Shown one piece after another: positions 36,601-42,967 of a DNA stretch of 64,000 nt. Position 1 is the stretch's first letter, and each line of letters opens with the position of its first letter. The stretch spans positions 45,423 to 109,422 of the forward strand of contig CAYRNR010000007.1 in NCBI GenBank assembly GCA_964425605.1, given 5' to 3'. The translations under genes and the position numbers were made by a program. The DNA is from CAYRNR01 sp964425605. Its GTDB lineage: Bacteria > Myxococcota_A > UBA796 > UBA9615 > CAYRNR01. The notes under the pieces are model-generated. The model ran no database searches, was not told where the DNA came from, and worked only from the letters and a program-made list of their open reading frames with translations.

Positions 36601-36743
36601 AGCAGGCCGTCTGGCTCGAGTCGCCTGACCGCGTATGTGTCGCACCCTGGTTCCGGTCACTCCTCGAGATGGTCCACACGCCCGATCGATCGTCGAGGCT
36701 GCTCAGGATCTTTCGCCGGGAAGGCGGGGGCGCGCCGTCATGA
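33627..36743 (+). CDS. Very large GTPase-associated protein (GAP1-like), 1038 residues
   Basis: The N-terminal domain (AEYGVLGRSARFPASLDVLC) and the linkage to a GTPase and a DUF4407-like protein recall the 'GTPase-associated protein 1' group of conflict systems. The rest is helical and rich in Arg, Ala and Leu with no catalytic motif I can name. It overlaps the preceding gene by 4 bases (ATGA) and the next by 4 bases. In described systems such proteins are thought to couple NTPase switching to an effector. The assignment depends mostly on context and is tentative; the open frame itself is certain. Confidence 0.55.
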   Translation: MSAAPPDSARIQPAGPFTAEVMEFGKHCVSTDGDIARGAEYGVLGRSARFPASLDVLCRPQILGPGAVAELQPVLEGRPHATVSQPVALDGRVFTAVSRTRLRKEDLRARKSRRFWMCRYLAFTGRPPDPLTAYQILEAQPLVGLTREQASAMGRPMTGLEAAVPQVTAVARAFLAEALPLALSGVPVGIPGSIGEQTFFEWASLLWRLLPAPARVLFSAGWCVSPARAETLTLSAASGHGETTAVFDPATQTWTMPRLSRVISGRGEVSTRAFSRGFLVAGTSYARVRLGWTPADRPVSRHLTDPAGSSTGPPMDRLSSGNRALGLADAAVLQAVRLPANRALDELRVGELEEWLAGIRPSGSSLCVDTEVYRYRDTAERAFTAGLAALGDPATRDRGDLVVARSLPSRFGRHHREAVERCDGAGSARARLLLQASDGSPRRCVEALVRAVEEGEAEAFPEEVCTPLFDKLDAALNERAGGAWTGRVVDLLLAGGLPGIVHEWISERPDALAVAVARDAAERAPLALAQIRALATSDCVELVARWATGGRPGASASEVLGGVDESERTVFGRVIVRAWRQPRERRCERRAEILRWVDLLSPIDTREPLIALRQGRVDLNERQVRLLTRDVLSDAVPPEMRPVVGAAILRHWTSLAATIVAQPSSWEPFLREWPGPIHLTLIGRPHLDPRERCDSRVAREAQVFCPRRPQLLKLAREWSSGAPVAGAFEEVAPLLWRWCIDPATPDGNATDLIQLCRQLAAGRLPTAKPAVEEDLDRAARLAMGVGIPSSADIGSLLSHCRRGWQVRLVLSLFPSEDIRLPLQLLETLIGERVWLRGHLASPGVHQERSSQLGLAGFEFHTLKFTEDVRPWWRKGIEQTALWAAFSGVPRKRQGSLRRAVEAYAQSPVQRCRLAALYLEGQGARPPEARERAAGAVMEQVVSPVAVGCGLDTQMLRQVFAVMSEGPSANSAARWRLRRLRYRAFFAKGANHEQAVWLESPDRVCVAPWFRSLLEMVHTPDRSSRLLRIFRREGGGAPS

Positions 36744-37588
36744 CGCGGCGCGCCCCCCTCACGGAGTCCAGCGCGACAGGCGCGGTCCTGCGCTGGGAGC
36801 GACATCCTCTGAGCCCGTGGTTCGCCGAGCGGGGGATGGCGGCCTTGCTGCTCGAGCCCCGGGCGGTCGATCTTCGGAACGTCGAGGCCCTCCCTCGTCC
36901 GCCGGTTCGGATGGCCTTCGACCACCTGGCGTGGGGTGTGGACATCCGCCTGGTGCCTCGCCACGGGGCGGTCGAATCGCCTGGCAGGGTGTGGGCCCGC
37001 GGATACCTCAACGTCGGCAGCGTCCGGCAACGCCGGTTCATCGAGGCGACGCCGGCGGCGAACGTCGTCGGGGAACGTGTGCTGAGGCTCCCCATGGGCT
37101 TCGAAGGCGTCGTGGTGGTGTACGAGCAACATGACGGGTACGACCGCCTGCTGGACGTCCGCGCGGTGTGGGGTGAGCGCGTCGCAGACCGCCGATGGTG
37201 TCCTGGAGACCTGGTCGCGTTCCAGCGCCTCCTCGGGCGCCCGCCGGATCCCCTCGCCGAATGGCCATCCAGCTCCCGACGCAGGCTATCGGCTGTGCGT
37301 GCGGTGGCCTGCCGTTGCCCGGGCGCGGTCGCGGACGATGTCGCGGGACTGCTCCAGGTGGCGGTGACGGGGGTGTTTCGCGCCACCGCGCTCGCTGCTT
37401 GCGGGCTGGATGTGTCTCCCTCCGACGAGGCCCTGGTCGGACAACTCCAGGAGGGTGAGTTCTCGACGGCTCTGGTGCCCATCTGGCCCACTCCTCTGGA
37501 GACGTTGCCTGCCCTCGCGGCCGGCGGTGTCCTCCCCGGGTCAGATAGGACGGAGACCGTCGTCTGCAGGGACAGGAGGCTCCCATGA
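36740..37588 (+). CDS. Hypothetical accessory protein, 282 residues
   Basis: This protein of unknown family is coupled by ATGA overlaps on both sides. It contains alternating strands (GFEGVVVVYEQHDGYDRLL is the clearest) and a basic, helical C-terminal half. No signal peptide or membrane segment is seen. Its fixed position between the GAP1-like giant and a membrane protein suggests a core component of the GTPase operon. Confidence 0.65.
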   Translation: MTRRAPLTESSATGAVLRWERHPLSPWFAERGMAALLLEPRAVDLRNVEALPRPPVRMAFDHLAWGVDIRLVPRHGAVESPGRVWARGYLNVGSVRQRRFIEATPAANVVGERVLRLPMGFEGVVVVYEQHDGYDRLLDVRAVWGERVADRRWCPGDLVAFQRLLGRPPDPLAEWPSSSRRRLSAVRAVACRCPGAVADDVAGLLQVAVTGVFRATALAACGLDVSPSDEALVGQLQEGEFSTALVPIWPTPLETLPALAAGGVLPGSDRTETVVCRDRRLP

Positions 37589-38310
37589 ACTACAGCCGCT
37601 CAGGTTCGTTTCGAGCTGCCCCCGGCCCCTACGCCGGCCGCGCCGCGCTCCGCGCGGGCCTCTACATTCTCCTGATCGTTCCCCTCCTGCTGCTGGCGGT
37701 GCTGGTCCGGTACGCGGTCCTGTTGACGGTGCTTCCCATGCTGGTGGTCAACGTGGCACTGGCAGAACTCCCCTTCATCGGCTGGCTCGCCGCGGCCGTC
37801 CTGGGCGAGAACGGCACGGTTGTGGATGCGTTGGCGCTGTGCATGACCTTCGGCTCCCTGGCCGTGTACGGTCTGGGCGGTTGGTTTGTCTGGCGACTGG
37901 CCTCCAGACAGGTCGAGGCCCGCGCGCGGCAGACCCTCATCCCCCTCGCGGTCGTCGCGAGCCTGTGCGTTTCCATGTGTGTGGCCGACTACTGGCTGGG
38001 CGCCATCGACGTGGTCTACGCAAACCTGATAGCCGATCTGGAGTACTACGGGGCGGTCGAGGATGAGGAACCTTGGATACCCCTGTCGGTCCTTCCTGCG
38101 CTGCAGCAGGCGACCCACCCCGAGGAGTTCGTCTTCGAGACCGACACCGGTGAGCAGATATCCCTGGACCCGGGCGCATTGCTCGCAGGGATCCGCCTGG
38201 GTGGCTGGCTGCAGGCTCTGGCCTTTGGCCTGATCCCTGGTGCGTTGCTCGGCGCTGCCGTGGGCAACGGCATACGGCGAACCGCCGATCTCGTCGGAAA
38301 TCCATCGTGA
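37585..38310 (+). CDS. Integral membrane protein, 241 residues
   Basis: At least five hydrophobic helices can be seen, beginning with LYILLIVPLLLLAVLVRY and ending with ALAFGLIPGALLGAAVG. An acidic soluble loop (EDEEPWIPLSVLPALQQA) lies between the fourth and fifth. No family is recognised. A very similar plan (helices, then an acidic loop, then a last helix) appears in the protein encoded at 49758-50987, including a 'LAxxPFIGWLAAAVLGE' versus 'RILSWLVAPVLGE' similarity. The two are probably related membrane components of separate operons. Confidence 0.7.
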   Translation: MNYSRSGSFRAAPGPYAGRAALRAGLYILLIVPLLLLAVLVRYAVLLTVLPMLVVNVALAELPFIGWLAAAVLGENGTVVDALALCMTFGSLAVYGLGGWFVWRLASRQVEARARQTLIPLAVVASLCVSMCVADYWLGAIDVVYANLIADLEYYGAVEDEEPWIPLSVLPALQQATHPEEFVFETDTGEQISLDPGALLAGIRLGGWLQALAFGLIPGALLGAAVGNGIRRTADLVGNPS

Positions 38311-38335
38311 CCGCCCAGGTGGGCGAGGAGGTCCC

Positions 38336-38980
38336 GTGCGCGTTTTGATCCGATTGCTGTTCCTGGCCACCGTCAGTCTGTCCCTGGTCGTACCGCCGGC
38401 GCCTGCCGAGGCGCGCAAGGCGGGGACCGTGTACCGGGCCGTCAAGAAGAAGGTGTCCGCGAAGTTCGCCAGCCGAGGGGTGCAACGACCCCGACGCTCC
38501 CACGCTCCGCCAGGGAAGAAGGTCAAGGATCACCGTTTCGGTAACGATGGCGACTACTACGCGATGTCCTCGAGACGGGCGCTGGCCGAGAGCTCGTCCA
38601 GCAAGCGGTTGACGTCCAGGACCGCGGTCAAGCGCGCGGGCACGAGAGTGGACATGTACACCGGCCACGCCTACCGCAAGGCCATGCGCAACCGGGTGAA
38701 CGTCAACTCCCTGTCCAACTCGCAGCTCAAGCGGATGACCGGTCTCAAGAGCCTGAGGGGGGCCAGGCACAACGGCGTGCTCGGACCGGCGGCGGGCAAG
38801 CGCCTCGGAAAGTGGGCCTACAGGCACAAGCGCGTGCTGCGCTACCAACCGCGCGCCAAGCTGCCCGGTGAGAAGTCGACCCGCGGCAAGTGGGGCAACA
38901 TCTACGTCCCGTACTCACTGCGGCCTCCCAACGCCTCGTCGCGCGGCGCGGCGGTGAGCAAGCTCTCCCGCACGTGGTGA
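38336..38980 (+). CDS. Secreted basic protein, 214 residues
   Basis: A GTG start after GGCGAGGAGG gives a typical signal peptide (VLIRLLFLATVSLSLVVPP, cleaved after the following Ala-Glu-Ala). The mature protein is strongly basic with many Lys, Arg, Ser and Tyr. It could bind nucleic acid, anionic polymer or peptidoglycan outside the inner membrane. No family is recognised. It is the last gene of the rightward operon and faces the Lon-TPR gene tail-to-tail across 31 bases that contain no clear terminator. Confidence 0.65.
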   Translation: MRVLIRLLFLATVSLSLVVPPAPAEARKAGTVYRAVKKKVSAKFASRGVQRPRRSHAPPGKKVKDHRFGNDGDYYAMSSRRALAESSSSKRLTSRTAVKRAGTRVDMYTGHAYRKAMRNRVNVNSLSNSQLKRMTGLKSLRGARHNGVLGPAAGKRLGKWAYRHKRVLRYQPRAKLPGEKSTRGKWGNIYVPYSLRPPNASSRGAAVSKLSRTW

Positions 38981-39011
38981 CGCTCCACCCCCGACCCCTC
39001 CTCAGCACAGC

Positions 39012-40808
39012 TCAGTAGGGATAGAACCGGGCCACGTACTCACCCGCTGGTGTGCCCTCGGGCCGGTGGGCCATCAGGGTGCCGACGGGGTGGCGCTGGA
39101 GCGCCTCGAGGCGTTCCAGCGCGTGATCCCGCCGCGCCTCGTTCCCGAGGGCGAGGGCGAGATCGAGGTGGCTGAGCCTCAGGAAAGTCTCGGCGGTCGC
39201 CGCGTGTCCGCGGTGGGCATCCAGATCCTCCTGGATCTCGGAGAGCCACTCCGACGCCTCGAACAGATGGTCGGTGGACGCCAGGACGAAGCACAACCAG
39301 CGAATGGCCGACCAGCGAACGTGATCGGGGACACCGCGGCCTCGGGCGAGGGCGGTCAGCGTCGACTCGGCACCCTCCCTGCCCAACAGAGCCTGCCCTC
39401 TCGCGCGGGCGAGCCGGACGTAGGGCATGCCGCTATCGTCGAAACCCTCGAGTTGTTCGACCTTCGCGAAGAGCGCCTCGGCCCGCTCGAACGCAGCGGG
39501 ATCGCCCAGGGCGCCGGCCAGCCGATACCACTCCGAGAGAGGAAAGGAGATGGAGGCGTACGCCAGCCGGTCGAAGAACCCCTGCGCGGCTTGCTCCTGT
39601 AGCCTCAGGGCCTCCTCGGTCTTGCCCGTGATGGCCAGCAGCCGGCCCAGCGCGCCGAGCAGCCCCAGGTGATGGGCGAAGGCGTCCCTGCCCTCGACCA
39701 GGTGCTCGCGAGCGAGGTCCTCGGCGACCCGAGGCGACAGGGTCCCCTTGTCCGTCGCCTCCTGGACGAAGTTGGCCACGATCTTGATGCGCAGGTCCGC
39801 CGGAGCGAGGTCGATCCAGGCCCGATCGGGGAGGGCGTCCGCCCCGGCGGCTCCCTCGTGGCGCGCCGCCACAGCGTGGGCGAACAGCAGCTGGCTGCGT
39901 TGGGCCTCGGTCAGGTCGGCCTCCCAGCTCTCCAGCGCCAGGCCTGCCGCCCGCATGACCGGGGTCCAGTCCAGTGCTGCGTCGCGTCCCGACAGGGCCA
40001 GCCGGTAGAACGAGCCGCAAAGCTCCTCTCGTTGCGCTTCGTCACGCCCCTGGTTCACCAGCAGCTGGCCCAGGTCGTTGCCGAAGGCGACCTCGACGGC
40101 TTCGGCGGCACTCCGCACCGGGACGATCTCCAGCGGACCTCCGCGAGCTGCTGACCTGGCCTCCCTCAGGTTGTCCGGGGCGACGAGGAATCTCCGGACC
40201 CGGCGCGTGCGTCGGACGACCACCTCGACCTTGGCGCCGATGCCGTCGACTGCTTTCACGGCCCCTGTGGGCGTCACCTGGCCCGAAGCGACCAGATCCT
40301 CGGGGACGGGCCGTTTGAAGACCAGCGAGGCCAGGGCCAGGACGAAAGAGAGACCGAACGAGGCGCCGTCGAGGCGGGTGTCCGGCAGCCGGATCGCGCG
40401 GCTCCCTGCGAGGCTCGCCAGCCGCAGGGCGACGAACGACATCGCTCGGGCCTGCTTCATGGGCGCCCACAGCAGGGGGAGCGACCGCGGCAACGCAGCT
40501 GCGGCGTGATCCCAGGCCTTGCGCGCGCCCTTGCCGAACTCGAGCGCACCGAGTGATCTGGAGGCAAGGGGGTGTTCGTCGTCGAGCATGATCCACAAGG
40601 ACGGCACGCCGGTCTTGTCACAGACCGTGAGGAGGGGGGCCTGGCCCGGGACGGTGGGGGGCGTCTCCAGACCGGAGACCGTGCGAGCCATGGCCGCGGC
40701 GTGGGTGTCGTCCGGCGGCGGCCAGCACCAGGGGCCGGCCCGCAGCATACGTTTGAGGGGGGCTCGCGACGAGACGGAGATGTTGGGCCGATACAGGAGT
40801 TCGATCAT
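39012..40808 (-). CDS. Lon-type (S16-like) protease domain fused to TPR-like repeats, copy 2
   Basis: This 598-residue protein carries a Lon-like proteolytic domain without an AAA+ module. LDGASFGLSFVLALASLVF places Ser150 as in Lon's 'GPSAG' element. VASGQVTPTGAVKAVDGIGA leads to Lys193 in GAKVEVVVRR, and the Ser-Lys distance of 43 is the same as in E. coli Lon (679 and 722). RFLVAPDN matches the strand after the catalytic Lys. The C-terminal 370 residues are TPR-like helical repeats. It overlaps the upstream gene by 4 bases and ends the nine-gene leftward operon. Active proteolysis is likely from the dyad; the target is unknown. Confidence 0.72.
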   Translation of the reverse strand: MIELLYRPNISVSSRAPLKRMLRAGPWCWPPPDDTHAAAMARTVSGLETPPTVPGQAPLLTVCDKTGVPSLWIMLDDEHPLASRSLGALEFGKGARKAWDHAAAALPRSLPLLWAPMKQARAMSFVALRLASLAGSRAIRLPDTRLDGASFGLSFVLALASLVFKRPVPEDLVASGQVTPTGAVKAVDGIGAKVEVVVRRTRRVRRFLVAPDNLREARSAARGGPLEIVPVRSAAEAVEVAFGNDLGQLLVNQGRDEAQREELCGSFYRLALSGRDAALDWTPVMRAAGLALESWEADLTEAQRSQLLFAHAVAARHEGAAGADALPDRAWIDLAPADLRIKIVANFVQEATDKGTLSPRVAEDLAREHLVEGRDAFAHHLGLLGALGRLLAITGKTEEALRLQEQAAQGFFDRLAYASISFPLSEWYRLAGALGDPAAFERAEALFAKVEQLEGFDDSGMPYVRLARARGQALLGREGAESTLTALARGRGVPDHVRWSAIRWLCFVLASTDHLFEASEWLSEIQEDLDAHRGHAATAETFLRLSHLDLALALGNEARRDHALERLEALQRHPVGTLMAHRPEGTPAGEYVARFYPY

Positions 40809-41911
40809 GCCGTGATCGCCTGCGGCACGAATGCCCACCAGGCGTCGGCGTCGCGGAGCCACGCCCGATTCAGTCGTTCGTCGTCGAAGGGCTCGACATC
40901 GGCCGTGGTCGACACGAAACGGCTGCCCACTGCGTCGAGCTCGGTCAGAGCCGCATTGATCCGGGCGGCACGGCCACGCTCGGCCAGGAGCTGGCGCACC
41001 CCCTCGAGGTCGTCCCGCCGGTGCAGGAGATCGAGCAGGTCCACGCGCCAGGGCTCCGAGTCTGGGGAGACCTCGCGCGCGATTTCCGCGATCCGAGCGT
41101 GGACCTGATCCACCTCGGCCAGGGCCAGGTCCTCCAGGATCCGAAGCTGTTCGTCCGAAACGCCGAGCAGCCACCTCAGCGGCGGCGCGTCCCGGTCTGG
41201 CACCCTCTTGGCCAGCAGAGCCTCGACGTCCTTTTGCGCGATATCGGCAGAGGAATACTCGTAGAGGCGGTGGTACATCCCCACCGCGACGGCGTCGTTC
41301 CACGGATCTCGCGACGCGGCGCGACCCTGCACGGTGGCTGCCAGCCACGTGTCGTCGCAGTCCGAACACCATTGGGCGATCGGCGCGCCCATCCCCGCCA
41401 GCGGCGGGATGTCGGCGAAGTCCGTGTAGGCCGTATGGAGCATGGGCCCGTCCATCCCATCGATCAGGACCACGCCGCTGCCGGTGGGTTGCATCACAGC
41501 GTAGGGTCCTTTGCCCGCGAGCTCGATGTAGACCGTCCCGGGATCGTCGGGATCGGTACGGCACAGATCGGGATCGGTCTCCCCCCAGGCGCACGTGATC
41601 TGGAGGTCCGTTCCAGATGTGCTGTGCAACCGCAGGATGCGGGGATTGGGCTCGGCGCGGGCCACGCCGATGCCGGTCTCGCTGACGTCCCTGACGTCGA
41701 TCTCGATGAACTCCACCGGCTGCTCGGGGCCGTCTTCGTCGGCCATGGTGAAGCCGCAGTCGAGGCAGGCAGCCAGGGTCAGCACGACGGCCTCCTTGAC
41801 CAGTCCCTCCTCCACCTCGCCCTCGATGTCGGGGACGGGTTCGCCCTCCGAGATCGCGCAGCCGGCCAGGCCGAGCGCGTCCAGCGTCCTGTCGTCGATC
41901 TTCGAGCTCAT
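40805..41911 (-). CDS. Hypothetical protein, 368 residues
   Basis: This acidic protein of unknown family has an N-terminal beta-rich half with two Cys-containing turns (LAACLDCGF; WCSDCDDTW), which could bind a metal, and a C-terminal helical half (DLLDLLHRRDDLEGVRQLL). Its stop overlaps the start of the Lon-TPR gene, so it is a natural candidate for that protease's partner or substrate. The ATG at 41911 was chosen over an upstream one because it follows GGAATGGAGCC and leaves a short gap to the preceding stop. Confidence 0.65.
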   Translation of the reverse strand: MSSKIDDRTLDALGLAGCAISEGEPVPDIEGEVEEGLVKEAVVLTLAACLDCGFTMADEDGPEQPVEFIEIDVRDVSETGIGVARAEPNPRILRLHSTSGTDLQITCAWGETDPDLCRTDPDDPGTVYIELAGKGPYAVMQPTGSGVVLIDGMDGPMLHTAYTDFADIPPLAGMGAPIAQWCSDCDDTWLAATVQGRAASRDPWNDAVAVGMYHRLYEYSSADIAQKDVEALLAKRVPDRDAPPLRWLLGVSDEQLRILEDLALAEVDQVHARIAEIAREVSPDSEPWRVDLLDLLHRRDDLEGVRQLLAERGRAARINAALTELDAVGSRFVSTTADVEPFDDERLNRAWLRDADAWWAFVPQAITA

Positions 41912-41933
41912 GGCTCCATTCCTTCCGAGGACG

Positions 41934-42842
41934 TCACGCGTCCTTGTCACTCTTGCGCAGGCGTAGCGCCCCGATGAACTTCTTCATGACCTCGGCCTGG
42001 GTCGCGGTGATGGAGCCCTGGCCGAGGCGTCTCTCTGTCTCGTCCCAGAGTCGCTTGAGGACCCGGCTGTGGCGCTGCTGGATGCGCTGGGTCACGGCCT
42101 CGCGTGTGGGCTGGCCGGTATCGGCAGCCAGCTCGCGCTCGATCTGCCCTGCCATGGTCTGCGCGCCCGAGAACAGGTCGTATCGCTCGTCCAGGCCTCT
42201 CCTGAAGGTCGCAGCGGCCTTGTCCCCCATGCCCTCGGCCAGCTCCTCGATCACCGTCTCCGCGACCTCCTGCAGCGCCTCCATCACGCGGCTGGCCGCG
42301 ACCTGCTCGAAGGCGTCGCGACCGGAGGTGTGCAGACCCGAATCGACGATGCCGGATTCCCAGACATCCCCCTTCTCCTGCAGCTCGTCGATGGAGACAC
42401 CTCGCAGGCGGGTCTCTCCGTCCACATCCAGAGGCCGGTTGCGCCGCAGGCGGTCCCTCCAGCCGTTGCGCAAGGCGTTGTACATCGTGCCGCGCACTGC
42501 CTTGACGGTGTCGGCCCGTCGCCTCGGATCCGTACCCGGCGGGTTGTTGACCAGCCGCATCAGGTAGGTGTTGGCGATTTCCTTGCGGAACTCGTCCGCG
42601 ATACCTTCCTTGGCCGCCAGCTTGCAGGACAGCGATTCCAGCTCGGCGTTGATCACACGTGCCGCGGATTGCCGCTTCTCGTTCGACGCGTGGATCCTGT
42701 CGCGCTCGGCGAGGATCTCGGGGCTCGGCGGGGCGGCCTCTTCCGGCATGGGCAGGATGGGGCCCAGTTCGTTGTAGGCTTCCACGAGGCGTCGGTCCTC
42801 GTCCTCTCGTTCCGGCTGAATCGGCGGTCGTCCACCCTCCAT
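41934..42842 (-). CDS. Sigma-70-like protein
   Basis: This 302-residue protein has a segment (FRKEIANTYLMRLV, then MYNALRNGWRDRLRRNRPL) that resembles region 2 of ECF sigma factors. A C-terminal segment (TGQPTREAVTQRIQQRHSRV with the following RLWDETERRL) resembles a region 4 helix-turn-helix. It is longer than a normal ECF factor. The ATG at 42842 is preferred over a GTG one codon earlier because GGAGGTGA lies 6 bases before it. The match is by pattern only. If correct, this operon, like the helicase operon, encodes its own transcription factor. Confidence 0.5.
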   Translation of the reverse strand: MEGGRPPIQPEREDEDRRLVEAYNELGPILPMPEEAAPPSPEILAERDRIHASNEKRQSAARVINAELESLSCKLAAKEGIADEFRKEIANTYLMRLVNNPPGTDPRRRADTVKAVRGTMYNALRNGWRDRLRRNRPLDVDGETRLRGVSIDELQEKGDVWESGIVDSGLHTSGRDAFEQVAASRVMEALQEVAETVIEELAEGMGDKAAATFRRGLDERYDLFSGAQTMAGQIERELAADTGQPTREAVTQRIQQRHSRVLKRLWDETERRLGQGSITATQAEVMKKFIGALRLRKSDKDA

Positions 42843-42967
42843 CACGGCTCACCTCCCCCGTCGGTCGCCCACTCGAGAGCCTGCGGCGTTGGCCCGAGAC
42901 AGATCTCAACGTCGTCGTATGGGTTGTCTACGTCGCCCGACTCGTCAACGAACAGATGCCAGTCCAT
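42842..42967 (-). CDS. Micro-ORF, 41 residues, DUF3800-like N-terminal motif
   Basis: The encoded peptide begins MDWHLFVDESGDVDN, the typical opening strand and 'DESG' turn of DUF3800 proteins, but stops after 41 residues where the family has about 200 or more. Its start overlaps the end of the HerA-like gene by 23 bases. Its stop overlaps the next start, and it contains the GGAGGTGA site for that gene. The same motif occurs as WRLFVDETG in the cold-shock fusion of this operon (46216-48732). It may be a translation coupler, a decoy peptide or a relic; expression is unproven. Confidence 0.45.
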   Translation of the reverse strand: MDWHLFVDESGDVDNPYDDVEICLGPTPQALEWATDGGGEP

